64,000 nt of DNA from Phytophthora sp. 'mugwort' (GCA_033558025.1 JAUCEF010000018.1:4030001-4094000); one strand, 5' to 3'. Counted from the stretch's first letter, positions 1 through 12,051 are shown. The notes: generated from the sequence alone by a model not told the origin. Numbers and translations are program-made.

Positions 1-310
1 TCTTCAAGGGCCGATAATCGCGCGACTGGTACTTCCTCGTTGCGTGCGACTTCATCATCATCATCATAAACGGGGAGGTGGGGGTTCGTTTTGGTCACTC
101 CCACCAGCATCATCAATATCACCATCCTTATCAACATCGTCAAAATCATCCTCATCGTTAGAAGTAGGTGTAAACCTCGGACTCCTCCTCGTTGGTCGTG
201 TCCGTCTCCTAGTTTCGTTCTCGGGTTCGCAGTCGTCATGATTATTTTCCCAGCTACAGCACCACTCAATTTGCAATAGACTTTGCGAAACGGCCCCTGT
301 ATAACCACCA
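1..310 (-). mobile_element. 5' internal start of a minus-strand Gypsy element (leaves window)
   Basis: Read on the minus strand, the bases just after the LTR at 311-1,189 begin TGGTGGTTATACAG. They sit where a tRNA primer-binding site is expected, and a TGG start is the usual sign because it pairs with the tRNA CCA end. An acidic open frame (276 down to 64, rich in D and E) follows without an ATG and could be gag leader or degenerate gag. Nothing else is recognisable before the edge. The element would continue left of base 1. The primer site is inferred from position and its first bases only. Confidence 0.45.
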
Positions 311-1189
311 TGTAAAAGGTCTCCTGTCGCCTACCTGTCGACGGTGCGTATGGTCGGAGTGCTGTGTGCGGCGGCCGTCTAGTAGTCTGCCCGACCGTCA
401 CCTAAAAAAAGTTCAACGTACAGGCCTCCGCAAAGCAGCCGGGCTCTGCCCTATTTATTACTTTAATATCACACGACTCGTCCCGATCCTCGCCTCATTC
501 CGCTCGTACTCGCCCTCGTGCCGCACTTGTTCACAAGTGTGCAGTCCCAACGTCCGCCGATCCTCGTTTGTACGACCTTTCCCGATATCGCACACGACGT
601 CCGCTTACACCTCCTTGATCCCTCACGCCACACTCGGTCTCCTACTCACGCCCATCGGCTCATCCGTAGTCTTCGGGCTGTTGTTCAATGCTCTCAGCCT
701 CTCGACTCCTCGTCTGTGCTTTCGTCTGTGCTTTCGTCTGGGCCTTCGCTAACGGCTTCGAGGTCCCACTCTATCTCGTGCGATGCCCTAGTCTGCCGAT
801 TATCAACTTCCACTTGCGATCTCGCCGACAAGTTCTTCACTGACCGCTCTCTCTCCGTTCGCTAGCTCGCGGATTCTCGACTCCCTTCTTCGTGAAGCCC
901 TTGCACCCATCGTCTCCGCCATTCATTTCGCCCTCTCGCCCTCGTGCGACTCTTCACGCAAGATCTCATTTCTCTGCGGATCTCGTGCACGGCTGCCTGC
1001 CTGGCTTCGTCGTTAAACTTCAACGTCGATGTCGTGCCGTTGACCTGCTTCGTATCTTTCACCTCTGGTTAAGCTGACACCCACATCCTTCGCCGCATTC
1101 GTGCCGTCATGTACCTTCCTCGCCCTGTTGTTCACTTCCCCATCGTACGCTGCTCGTGAATACCGCCAACGACACTCTGACCTGCTACA
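311..1189 (-). repeat. Gypsy LTR, minus orientation (879 bp)
   Basis: This segment is a near-identical reverse complement of 32,318-33,197; only scattered substitutions are visible by eye. In element orientation it starts TGTAGCAGG and ends TTACA, the TG...CA ends expected of an LTR. The copy at 32,318 lies directly behind Gypsy integrase sequence, which identifies the family and orientation. Five-base flanks (ccacca left, tatat right) do not match, so it is not a clean solo LTR; with the primer-site-like start to its left it is better read as the 5' LTR of a truncated element. Several open frames cross it on both strands, but they also occur in the other copy and are not genes. Confidence 0.85.
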
Positions 1190-1264
1190 TATATAATTTT
1201 AACAGACCGCGAGCGACACATGATATTCCAATGCAATATAAGGAATAGGTGAGTGTAGATGCAA

Positions 1265-1690
1265 TCATTTGAATACCATCATATGCTTGCACACGTCTCG
1301 TATATGGAGTATGGTAAACGCCATTTCCCCGCCATGTTGCGTCCCCTTACCTGTTTGGTTGTGCAACGCTTCGATGCAGTTAAACCCAGCAAAAAATGTT
1401 TTCATTTCGTCAACCCACGCGACAGTAAAGATACCTTTCTTCTGTTTGTAGATGTCCTTGACAGCACTCCGATAGCCCCTAAGGGTGATGACATTGAGCG
1501 TGCTTCCAGGGGTGCTTATTTTGGACAGCAGGGAAGTCGTCAAATTATTTTGGCGTAAACACATTGACACCGATACCACCACCTGGCTCAAATATGGGCA
1601 GGCGTTGTCCCACGAATCCACGTAGAAATACTGGGGTGATAGTTTGCGGTACGCGATTTGCGTTCTCGATGATGTGCATGCGCGCCTCAC
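1265..1690 (-). pseudogene. Tyrosine recombinase (Crypton-like) N-terminal fragment
   Basis: A 141-residue minus-strand frame contains the pattern TLRGYRSAVKDIYKQ, then an FFAGFNCIEALHNQTGKG stretch, then an FTILHIRDVCKHMM stretch. This resembles the helical SAM-like N-terminal domain of Crypton tyrosine recombinases: a YRSA..LY helix, an FF.G segment and a final helix ending in a cysteine. The catalytic R...HxxR...Y half is absent, so it is a fragment. It has no obvious partner sequence around it. Family assignment rests on pattern recognition, not a search; a chance frame is possible. Confidence 0.35.
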
Positions 1691-2049
1691 GTTATATCGG
1701 CGCTGCGAGACTAGTTGGGCTGAGGGTGTCGCGAGTCGCCCTGGATGGTGAGACGGTCAGTACTGTATGGGAACGGTCTGAGTAAGAGAGTGCACGGAAG
1801 TAATAACGTTGCACAACCAAGTTAAATGCAAACAAATGGTTCAACTTGTTGTAATCCGGTCAAATTCACGACAACTAACCAAACCTGGACGGCAAGAGCG
1901 ATCCTGCCGCCGCTCTTCCTCCTTACACCATCCTCGCACTCCCTATTAAGCACGCACGCTCTCACTACCACAGTGCAAACCAAAACTTCACGCGACACCA
2001 CTTCAGGCTCAGTCACATCTGTACTTTGGTGCCGACGCATTCGCTGACA
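1691..2049. other. No gene seen
   Basis: Only short frames on both strands and no recognisable domain. It probably belongs to the decayed repeat that continues to 2,530. Confidence 0.5.
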
Positions 2050-2530
2050 ATGCCACCCATCCTGTTGTAGCTCCTTGATCCCGCCGCATCCCCCTGTGCG
2101 CCGCTCCGCCAGATCTCGGAATAACAAGGCCCCTCGGCTGCCCATACAATTCAGCGTCGCGTCCCAGAAAATGTAATTTTCGAGCAGCGAAAATAGCTTA
2201 TGCGCCGAGGCAGCACAAGATGAAACCAACGTACGGGCCTGTAGGAGCAGGTGTCGTTAGTTCAGATTTTTCCTGATCGCGCTTAACCGCAAAGCCACTC
2301 CCTGGCAGCGAACTTACACAATTCAAATTTCATAATTTGTGCCGTAAAAGGCACACACCTGACATCGATCAGCAACGCGGCTGAAACTTACAAATCCGAT
2401 CGCTAAAGTGCAACTTGGGACCAGGCGCCAACCTCGTCTTATACAGTTGAGCTACCAGCAGTAGTTCGCACGTTGAACTTCCCGAGGAACGGTTCGGACC
2501 GTGCCCAAGATGGCGTCCACCGTTCCCACT
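2050..2530 (-). repeat. Inverted diverged copy of the Copia-1 5' region (4,340-4,600)
   Basis: The reverse complement of 2,369-2,530 matches 4,340-4,497 (shared landmarks: GGAAGTTCAACGTGCGA, AGACGAGGTTGGCGCC, TAGCGATCGGATT). The reverse complement of about 2,050-2,185 matches about 4,500-4,600 (shared: CGCGACGCTG-ATTGTATGGGC, GGCGGAGCGGCGC). The minus copy carries about 180 extra bases between the two blocks (2,186-2,368). Either this copy has an insertion or the copy at 4.5 kb has a deletion. No intact reading frame survives. Confidence 0.6.
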
Positions 2531-2534
2531 GGGA

Positions 2535-2557
2535 CCCCCCCCCCCCCCCCCCCCCGA
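2535..2557. repeat. 23-base homopolymer C run
   Basis: An uninterrupted run of C. Lengths of such runs are unreliable in assemblies. It sits immediately beyond the inverted repeat block and gives a poly-glycine stretch in a minus-strand frame that should not be taken as protein. Confidence 0.9.
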
Positions 2558-4339
2558 CTGAATCTCGACATCCTCGTTAAGTATCCGCGACGCGATGAGC
2601 TTGCATCTTCTTTTGCAGTGTCCGACGCTGCGCCAACAGACCACTTAATGTCATCACCGGCATTCGTGTCGTAGCGTAGTCACCTCTGTCCATACGCTAA
2701 TTAGCCTCGCTCAGACGGTCGGTCTGTTCTAGCTCTCTATATGTCAACGAGCCACGCCGCATATCCGTCCTGAGCCATCTTCCACGACGGAAGTCCATTC
2801 GACGTCGCTTCATACCAACGTCGACCACGGCTGACAAAACCCGGTACGACTATTGTCCCGCTTCCAATGGCCGTTTCAAAATGTAAGGTATAGTCCTCGT
2901 AGACTTTAAAGCCACCAGGACCCGTGAATTCATAGTTGACGGCGACCACCAGCGTCACTACTCCCAGCCATTATCGGCAGGCCCATTCAACCACTTCGTA
3001 CACGTGCAGCCCCACATACAGCACTCCCTATATAACCAACGACGCCATCATCACCATTGAACGCCCAACGCCCCACATTCGGTGGACCGTTCGATGAAAC
3101 TAAAATTTCAATCATTGGAGAACGGTAAACCGCCATCCGTACTCTAAAGAGTTTGGTAGGAACACACACCAGTAGACATGAAACGCGTCGTTCCACTTAT
3201 GCAAGACGCCCCAAATTATCGAGGTGCTCACGTCTTGCCTCCAGTATTACCATAAGCGTAGCCCATAAAAATTCGCACCTTTTCCACAATCGATCGCCCT
3301 GAGGAAGGTCGCGCACGGTCGGCCGTGGACAAAGCGACGGTACGGCGAAAAAAAAAGGCACACTCTCGGTAGACCCCACCACATGTACAACCAGTAACTC
3401 AGCGACTGCTAGGAGTGGCTGCAATTGATTAACCAAACGAGCGCCCTTCCAGCGGCCTACAGAAGCTCTCTTCAATACATCTCACCAACCCTTGATCAAA
3501 CGTCCATGGCTAAAGCCACGAGGGTACGGCCCCATACCACTTCTTCAGCCACAAACTCCATGTCCGCCCACCGCGCGAAACGAAAAATACTAAACCAATC
3601 GCCATGGCTAGATTCGCGCTTAGAGGTAAGCATCCTCTCGTCGTCAGTTGCGCCGTTAGCATCCCGGGTAAGCGACGCTTCCTCTTAGTCACTAATACGG
3701 ATGCTTCCGTGTCTCAGACCCACCACCATCCCTGCCATTCCTTTCCCATCAATCCGTCCATACCTTCGAAAATTCCCGGCCACTCTCCTTAGACGGGTAA
3801 GAGCCAGGTCCCAGCCCATTAGTAGCTACCGTAGAAAGATGTGAGGTGACCGCGCCGCTAACACTCGCAGCGTCAGAACCCACATTTCCATTTCACTTGC
3901 AGCAGACAAAAGCTCCTTTCAGCTCACCATGGTCAAGACCAAGACGCCCTCGACGATCAAGCCCGCCGCTCTCGTCGACCGTCTTCGCGCGCGCGCAGAC
4001 GACTCGGACGCTAACGCGGACTTCCAGCGACTCGCTCAAATCGCCTCTTGGTCTCACATGCTACCGTTACTTTCGCAGAACTCGGCGTCGACTGGGATCC
4101 CCGCACTGGGCAACCTCGCCTCGCCATCATGGCGGATGACGCCTCTGTCCCTCCGGAGCCCACGGCGACCGTTCCGTTGCTGCCCCACCCGGACCGTATG
4201 CAGGCCGGAACAGCACCAGTCCATGCTCTCTTCGCCAACCCGACCGTCCTTGATCCCGCCGCCCCACTCCCCCAACTCCTCTTCGCAATTCCAACACAGC
4301 CGACGTTACCGTTGGTGTTACTGCATCCTCCTCCACTTT
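2558..4339. other. Repeat-derived DNA without a recognisable gene
   Basis: Frames are short and unconvincing. The best is a plus-strand frame from ATG 3,929 (MVKTKTPSTIKPAALVDRL...), preceded by a pyrimidine-rich stretch. It looks like the N-terminus of a retroelement gag and fuses without a clear boundary into the Copia-1 region. No homologous partner of this start is seen elsewhere in the window. Confidence 0.4.
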
Positions 4340-4449
4340 TTCCGAGGGAGAACGGTTGACGCCGTCTTGGGCACGGTCTTGGGCACACCGTTCCTCGGGA
4401 AGTTCAACGTGCGAGCTACTGTTGGAGACGCAACTGCATTAAGACGAGG

Positions 4450-5232
4450 TTGGCGCCCAGTCCCAAGTTATATTTTAGCGATCGGATTGGTAAGGTTTTC
4501 TGGTACGCGACGCTGGATTGTATGGGCGGCAGAAGGGCCGTTGTCATTCTTCGATATGGCGGAGCGGCGCCCAGGGGGATTAACCTCGTCGAACAAAAGG
4601 GTGCCATTCTGCCGGAGATGCAACCGAAGCTTATGAAGAAGGGAGAGTCGCTGCATAAGTACGTTGATGACATGTCGAACTTGCTCACGGAGCTAAGGAG
4701 AGCAACGGAACTATGGACACAGATATGTTTATTGGTCTGCGGTTTACAATGCCAGTGGTGTCTACCCTGACATAATGCACGTCTACTAAGGCACGAAGCG
4801 CCAAGTTCCAAGCGCAACGGAGACGTTGTCAAAAGCACGACGGATTCTTGCCGACCATGCGGATGGCAAAGATCGGCGGAAATGGGTGATGAAAGCTAGT
4901 TCCGACTACCGTAACGTGAACTTAGTTGAAGATCACCGACCAACGTACGCCAGTCAGCGAGAGACGCATTCCGATCGGTGAACCAAGGGCAAGAACGATC
5001 GTCGTGTCGCAATTGCGGAGAATTGGGACACTGGGCGAGTGATTGTCCGCACCCAGTCAACCGTGATACAGTTGTGGACGAGATGGAAAAGAACGAAGCT
5101 CCAGTTCAGGTAGACGCGGAAAAGGACGCGGACGTGGCGGTCGCAGTCATAGTAGCAGTCGCCCGAGAGGCGGCCATTATGGAGACAACGGTGGTGCTAG
5201 CCGGGACGACTTGGCGGGTGTACTTAAGGTGA
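4450..5232 (+). pseudogene. Copia-1 gag with CCHC zinc knuckle
   Basis: The frame 4,450-4,770 carries the Copia gag-type stretch SLHKYVDDMSNLLTELRR. After stops, the frame 4,978-5,232 holds a canonical nucleocapsid knuckle, CRNCGELGHWASDC (C-x2-C-x4-H-x4-C). The protein would bind element RNA and form the virus-like particle. It is broken by at least one frameshift between the two parts, and the start is not secure. The order gag-knuckle-protease agrees with the pol remnants downstream. Confidence 0.65.
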
Positions 5233-5254
5233 ATGCCCACCAAGATGAAGAGTT

Positions 5255-8200
5255 GCCCAAGGATGTGATCGAGTGGAAGCTCGACAACGGGAGCCAAGCA
5301 AACAGCTGCGGTATCCTAGAGTGCTTCATTGAACTAAATGAGATAGACAAGGTTTATGTAACTGAAGACGATGAACGGTAGCATCGAAGCGGTGTGCCTC
5401 TCGGCTACTGTGGAGATCATCATGCGAAACAAACTCACGGGAAGGATGAGAAACAGCTGCTGCCGGAAGTGCGGTACACTCCGAACGCTAAAGTGAAACT
5501 TATAGCTCAAAGCTTTATGCGGAGACGTGGATATGCAGTGTCGTTTCAAGCGATACCTTACAAGGAACGACATAGTCTGACTAAGTGCCGTGATATGAAA
5601 ACCAAGTTCCAGAAGAAGAATGGCTTATACAGTCTGTTAGCGCTGGCTCCGCCAAAAGGACGTACACTACTAACCAGTGTGATGGCAACGACTATCAAGA
5701 GAGCTAGGAGTCGCGCCAGCGGATACCATGGAAGTTTGGCACAAGCATTTCGCCCATACGGACAAGAAACGGATTGAAGGCATGACGAAGAAGTTGGTGG
5801 TCGAGGACCATAAGATCAACAAGGTGATTTCGGCTTACGACTGTATTCCATGTGATTTATCCAAAGCTAAAACGATGGCTTACGGAAAAGACAACGAAAT
5901 CCACAAAGCCCTTGCAGCGCCTATTTGTGGACCTAGCGTCAGTAGAAGCGGTCGCCATGAATGGGTATACTCAGTCCATGCAAGTGGTGGATGAGTACAG
6001 AATAGATTTACATATTGGTTAACAAAGACGAAGCAAGCAGACATATGATGAACCAAGCTCGAAAGTTGCAGAACCAGTTCAAGTCGAAGGTGCTCAATAT
6101 CATTACACTCTTCCCCGACAAAGGGGGATAGTTTACTAGCCGTGAAACTAAGAAGTTCGGTGAGGAGCAAGGCATGACCTAGACACTACCAACGGGTACG
6201 CACCTCTAGAGAACAGGATGGTGGAGCGAGGAAACAGAGTCCCGATGACCAAGGTTAGGGCGCTCCTATCGATGACCCAGCTACCAGTGATACTATGAGG
6301 GGAGGCATTCAAGTACGTGACAGATACTGTGAACCTTGTAGCAGCGCGCGTGCTTGACGGAAGAACACCACACCAGGTGAGCTACGGAAGCCAGCCCTCG
6401 GTGAAACACATGAAGACGTGGGGCAGCGTCGTGTTCGTTACGATACCTATGCTGTCAACGAAACAGAAGGAAAAGCTCAAGGAATCATCCGAAGTAGGCA
6501 TCCTAGTGGGCCACAACATCAGGACGAAAGGTTACACCTACATCGACGCTAAGACAGGGCTAACCAAGACGGCACAAGGTGGGAACATGAAATTCAAGGA
6601 GGATTACACCATCAAGCAAGAGTATATTGAGCGATTACTCAAGAACGCCTACAATGATGACGAGGCTACACTACCCAAGAAGATTCCATATTCCAGTATA
6701 CGTGTGGGATGGAGGACCTAACCAGTCCAACAAGGTGCGAGCCTCCAGCTGTGGAACTCGCAATAAACTCGCTGTTTATAAACGGGAGCTGGACGGTCCA
6801 GCTACAAGTGGAATTAAGCATGCAAGAACCCTAGAAGTTCAAGTAGTAAAGCAAAGGGAGTTGGAGGTTCCAATTACGATTACGAAACATGCAAGTGTGA
6901 CTGGGGTTCCAGTCGCCGGCACGAAACACAAGGGAGAATTGGAGGATCCAATTACAAGTGCATACCGAGTGCGGTTCACAAGCAAAGAAGGAAAGAAACC
7001 AGTCGTCAGCAAGCCCACGCAAGAGACATATATTACAGCGAAGGAAGCTATCAGCGGTCGACCAAGAGGGAAGCGTAAGCAGCCAGCACAGCTGTCAGAC
7101 TACGAGGTTCACTTCTTGACCAAGAACAAGAGAAGTGAGAGACTCCGGGCCTAGTGAATCAGATTTATACTCTGAGCACGGAAGTAGCAACCCTAAAGCC
7201 AACCAAGTCATTGTATGCGGATGACATCAAGGTTCCCAAGACATACAAAGAAGCCATGAAAGACGTGCAATACGCCTCTCATTGGCGGGCAGCCATGGAG
7301 AAGAGATGGAGTCGCTGAAGCGCCACACTGTGTGTGTGCTAGTGCAGCGTACAAGTGCATAAAGCAAGAAGTCCATTATTACGAACAGATGTATTTATGC
7401 AGTTGAAAGATGAGCACGGTATGGTGAAACCCGTCAAAGCAATGTTGGTCGTGTATGGATCAAGCCGTTTTTCGGTGTTAATTATTGCGAGACCTACGCA
7501 CCAGTTATCAGATTCTCGAGACGATTCGTGTGGCTATTTATCTCATCGTCCAACGCGGTTAGAATATTTTGCAGTACGATGTCAAGACGGCGTTCTTGAA
7601 CTGGCCGTTAGATGAGACGGTGTACATGGCGCAAACTATGGGGTTTGCAGCAAACAGCGGAGCCACAATTTGTCGACTGATCATGTCGCTGTACGGACTC
7701 AATCAATCGCCGATGGTGTGGACCAGAACAAAGCCAAAAGGGGGAGCTTACAATGCTACTGACTGTATATGCTGACGACATACTTCTCATGGGTCCGCAA
7801 GATGTGTGCCAGAAGACAGCGCAATACTTCAAGCGACATTTGAACTCGTTGACCTGGGGTAGGTCAATGCCCACTCCGAGTAGAGGTGGTCATTGACAGA
7901 CCTACACGGACGATGTTCTTTTCGCAAGAAACATATATTGAAGACGTACTTGATCGGTTCGGGATACAGAAAAGCCACGGCGTTGCAACACCAGAAGCAG
8001 GCGTAGTTATTGAAGCGGATTCGAATGAAGATCAGCGAGACATGCAGTATCGCGAAATAATGGGAGCATTGCAGTATCTTTGGTTTCCGGATCGAGACCA
8101 GTCTTGACGCATGTGGTACGGCGCCTAGGACAGTGTAAGCGCAACTACACAGCGACGCATTACGGTCAAGTGAAACAAGCATTTCATCATCTGCAAAAGA

Positions 8201-8553
8201 CTACCGACTAAAGACTAGTGTTAGTGGGGACAGAATATCGTGCAGTGGAGCCAGTGGACTTGATGGTCTACCCTGATGTTGACTATGCAAACGATACAGA
8301 AGATAGACGCTGTATCAGCGGATATGTGAATTTACTGAATAAAGCATCAATATCGTACGGTTCACACAAACACGGAATCAACGCGTTAAACACCGTGAAA
8401 ACAGAGTATATTGCTATGAATGAGGGCGTTCGAGATATCATGTGGTTACGACGACTACGTAATGAGCTACGCATTTCGATGCATGTACCAAGGGTGATGT
8501 GTGACAACAAAGCAGTGATCGTGCTTACAACTGTGGTGGAGTGGATCCGCTGA
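5255..8553 (+). pseudogene. Copia-1 pol remnants: protease, integrase, RT, RNase H
   Basis: Protease: a WKLDNGSQAN stretch near 5,275 stands where Copia proteases have D-S/T-G; here the motif reads DNG, probably inactive. Integrase: WHKHFAHTDKKRIEGM (5,728 on) is the GAG-pre-integrase start; the later frame 6,317-7,154 has the post-core region (GYTYIDAKTG...). The catalytic core between them is eroded. RT: YDVKTAFLNWPLDETVYMAQ and LIMSLYGLNQSP at 7,570-7,720, then YADD near 7,770, a variant of the Copia YVDD catalytic motif. RNase H: 8,218-8,553 with DVDYANDTEDRRCISGY. Many stops and shifts separate these blocks. Confidence 0.8.
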
Positions 8554-9305
8554 AATTCAGTAAGCTCCCAACTTACACGCACTGCGCCCAGACACCGACT
8601 AACGGAGGGGGTACTCCGACGGCCGTGTTGTTGCTGAGTGGTTCACCTTGTGTACCCGTCGGCGGGCTGGTACTGCTCTCTCGTTGACACAAGATGCACA
8701 CTGGTGGGCCTTGGACGTCCTTGTGGGGACTTGGGAGGGGGTGAACCTGCGCGGGTATTCCTGCGCATGAGATACGGTGTTGGTTTGGTCTGGAGCCCTT
8801 GTGTAGACCTTGTGGATCTATAATAGAAATACGGGATCCGGAGTTGTTCCTTCTTGAGGGGTCTTTGCTCCTTGTCGGAGTTGTCCTTGTTCCTTACAAT
8901 GCTTGCAGCCTCCAATAGCGGGATCCTGGGGGGGGAGAAGCAAAGGGTGAGCGCGACCTGACCAAGGCTGCCACATGTGCAGGAAGATCGTCAAAGTTTA
9001 GACTTGGTCTACGTATGAGGCCAATAGAAATCCCCTATACTATAGTCTAGTCGGTCTTCCAGTGCAAATTCGGTTCTGATTCATTTTAGCTACGGATCTT
9101 CAACCCGGTGTGCAGTAAACTGATCGATCTAGTACTTAGGATCTCACCCTACGGGACGGGTCCAGGATATGTACCATATACAGACCAGTCGTGTCGCATA
9201 GTCCGGACCCATCACTTTGACGCTGCTATGGCTGCCGCTGGCGACGTGGATCCTCCAGCTGCCGGTCCGCTTTCCATCTTATCCGGATCTGCAATACCAC
9301 ACAAT
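8533..9305 (+). mobile_element. Foreign insertion inside Copia-1 RNase H (LTR-like piece)
   Basis: The RNase H frame reads up to DNKAVIVLTT near 8,530 and resumes at KPANYHKSKHIDNKYHF near 9,306, which are adjacent residues in Copia RNase H. The roughly 770 bases between are unrelated. They contain an AT-rich TATAATAGAAATA near 8,819, G-rich blocks, and near the right end a short open start (ATG about 9,229: MAAAGDVDPPAAGPL) resembling a gag beginning. A partial LTR plus leader of another retroelement would fit; no clear terminal repeats or target duplication could be fixed. Confidence 0.5.
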
Positions 9306-9537
9306 CAAGCCAGCCAATTATCACAAGTCTAAACACATTGACAACAAGTACCACTTTATTCGATTACTCACCACGCAAGGAGAGCTATGCATCGACCACG
9401 TGGGAACCAACCATATGATCGCAGACACGATGACGAAAGGGCTCGCGCGGGTGAAGTTTGAGAAGTTTCGTGAGCTACTCGGCGTAGTGTCGTGGAGCGT
9501 ATTCGTGAAGGCCAAGGCACACACACAGCAGAACTGA
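9306..9537 (+). pseudogene. Copia-1 RNase H C-terminus
   Basis: The frame carries YHKSKHIDNKYHFIRLL and then HMIADTMTKGLARVKFEKF, the conserved C-terminal end of Copia RNase H and of the polyprotein, ending in a stop at 9,535-9,537. It completes the domain interrupted at 8,530. Together the two halves show that the insertion is later than the element. Confidence 0.8.
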
Positions 9538-9708
9538 GCCAGACAATGGCCATTCAGTCAGTGGGCGCCAGACATAGTCGTGGACAAATACGAGGGACCA
9601 GACGAACCCAATGCGGTAATATATGATATACATGTGCAATATACGGCTTACCATAAGCAAAGAAGCCACTAACGAGGAAGTGCGCACGGAAGTTTCACAG
9701 CGGCGAGA

Positions 9709-10100
9709 TGTTGGAAGGTCCGATAAGACGACTCAACATCCAAGGACAGCAAGCGGAGTGTTGGAAGAGCCGACGACGACTTGGACTGCAAAGCGTGCGA
9801 AATGTTGGAAGATCCAACAAGGCGACGTCGCCTAGAGCAGCGCCAGGAACGTGCCAATGGAGGGTCCATTGCGGCAGCTACCTAATGGTGGGGTTAGCAA
9901 CATGAAGTATGCAGACGTGAAGAGCCAAGTCGGAGTGTTGGAGAACGTACCTGATAGCATTGAATGGAGGCGGCTCGCCACAACGGCAAGGTAACTTGTG
10001 CCGCTGTGTCCGTTGGGAAACGGACACGACCGTTCCGTAACTGATCTCTAACATATTAGTCTTAGTATAATATAAAGTAGGGCGTGCGGAAGGAGGAGCG
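9709..10100 (+). repeat. Probable Copia-1 3' LTR tract with repeated TGTTGGA starts
   Basis: After the polyprotein end the sequence TGTTGGA occurs at about 9,710, 9,759, 9,803 and 9,935. At 9,803-9,819 it forms a short inverted repeat (TGTTGGA-AGAT-CCAACA), the kind of ends Copia LTRs carry. A promoter-like TATAATATAAAG lies near 10,067. Exact LTR borders cannot be set because no second copy is in the window. Confidence 0.4.
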
Positions 10101-12051
10101 AATGGGCAGGGCACCGGCCATGCATGGCACTCATAACTCAATATCTCAGCCAGACCCCAAGCTCGTCCAAGCCAAGTCCCCGGGAGTTGGCCTGGCCCCG
10201 CATGCCACGGGTTTATTCTTAAAGAAATATCTACAATATGCAGGAACAAGATGAGATCAAGGAAGACTCTACGACAAACCTGCCCTAACTTACGCTTCAC
10301 ACGACGATGCTGAGGTCGCGATACACCAATGGACACTTAAGTATAGCTACAATCTTCATCGGCGTCAAGTATGGTATCTGACGGATACCTAGATTATTTG
10401 AGTCGTAACAATTCATCTGACTGGGCTGGTTAACTAAATATGCTCAGCCCCTTGTACTAAGCAAACAGCAACATCAAATGCGCGGTTCAAAAGATGCGGA
10501 TTTCCAATGCGACTGAAATTTATGCTGTGTCTAAGCTGGACATCGCTGGATCGTGCAACATTTTGCATACAAGCAAAACGAACAAGTGAAGTGCACCCCC
10601 CCCCCCCCTCCCTCTGATGATGTTCGGGTACATAACAGTGCACAGACAACGGGATGCACCAGTCATGTCCGCAGCACGTGTCCAAAACACGAGCAATTCC
10701 ATTGACATCCAAACCACGGAGGTATACCAGTTGCTCAAATCTGTGCGTCGATTCTGCACAACGATCCCGCATCATTAGTACTTTATAATGAAATTGGTAA
10801 TTAAAAAACGAAAGTAACGATGAAAACGATTGCAAGTCAAACGTCGCTCGAAGCTTTTTTTCTCTTGTTAGAGTACCATCGATTTTTCTACCGGTATGCA
10901 GTCCATCGCACTACCAATGCGTTGGGGGCATCCTGCATCGATTCGTCTCTACAAAAAAAACACTGCGAGTTTTGATATTTGACGCGACATCAAAACAAAT
11001 ACAGTAAGAGTGACCTCCCCCTTGTCAATGTAATCTACATGACCGGAATGAACATCTTTTTTGCCTGTTGCTCAATACTTTCTATTTGAACAAATACAAC
11101 CTGTTTCAATGGATTTAGAAACCTTTCGGATGATGTAACAAGAAAATAATATTCAGCATTCTTATGTATTTCTCACAGACCGCAAGGTTGCCGACTTGAA
11201 TTTTCTTTGTACATGTAACCGCAATTAATCTCACTAAGACAAATTTCTGTGAGGAGTTTCAATTTGGCACCCCCGTTTGAGCTCGAAATATGTCGGCAAT
11301 TTCTCTAACGGCTTGCGCGAACAGACCCTCGAGCCACGCATTTCCTCCATCGTCAACAGCCACCGAAACGACTTTCTGTAGCTGCTTGAGCATACTGACG
11401 ACCGAAGGTGCACTCCGATGGGCCGGGCTATGTCTACTGGTGCTATACGGGAATCACATTCGTCTACCGATGCCTGTGGCCCAACTTGTTCAATACTGGA
11501 CGTTTCGCTAGGCGTACCCTTCAAGGCGCAAGACGTCATCACAGTGGTGATACAGCCACGCCGTGCTGCCTCGGGGCATCCAGGGCACACGGTCAGTTGA
11601 TCAAAGCCTTCTTTGCTTACGGCTGTGCCGTAGAACGAATGCATACTGAGTGTTGTAAACAGAGCATGAGCTCACACTGCCAACAGGTTCGCCACGCCCA
11701 ACACAAGGGGTTTCATCGATGTTTTGCCCTACGCTTACCTTAGCGTAGTTCTCGTACCCCTGTACTGCTTAATCAAGTTAATATAAAAGCTTAGACGCCC
11801 GCGGTGATGTCGTCGCTACTGCTAGACCACTCGTTTTCCAATCATGGGGCAATACTTTTTTTTTTGTAATTTTGAAGATTTGAGAGTATTAAAATAAAAA
11901 ATAAAAACTCGTATATATTCAACAACGACATGGAGGATCCTGCCAGAATCCAAGCATATATAGATTGTATTTCAAGAATATCTATACAATTTACTATGCT
12001 CGAGAGCGGGCATGAACTTAAGCCAGTAGAACAGGCCCCACAGCTTCGCAT
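10101..12051. other. Repeat-derived DNA, no convincing gene
   Basis: Holds a C run near 10,599, A/T-rich stretches (10,850-11,220; 11,860-11,920), and one minus-strand frame 11,644-11,234 of 136 residues with several cysteines that matches nothing I recognise. It could be the 3' flank of the hAT relic that begins at 12,052 on the same strand, or unrelated. Confidence 0.4.

Larger units (their letters stand above)
4340..10100 (+). mobile_element. Copia-1: decayed Copia retrotransposon
   Basis: Domains follow the Copia (Pseudoviridae-type) order on the plus strand: gag with a CCHC knuckle, protease remnant, GAG-pre-integrase, integrase C-terminal part, reverse transcriptase, RNase H. Every domain is interrupted by stops and frameshifts. 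RNase H is split by a foreign segment (about 8,533-9,305). A 3' LTR-like tract with repeated TGTTGGA follows at 9.7-10.1 kb. A matching 5' LTR was not found, so the left boundary is only where similarity to the inverted copy at 2,050-2,530 begins. The element is non-autonomous and old. Confidence 0.75.

Noticed and set aside
518..865. 115- and 128-residue frames in the LTR, repeated at 32,642-33,141
   Set aside because: Same LTR copied twice; frames start inside U3/U5 and show no protein-like pattern.
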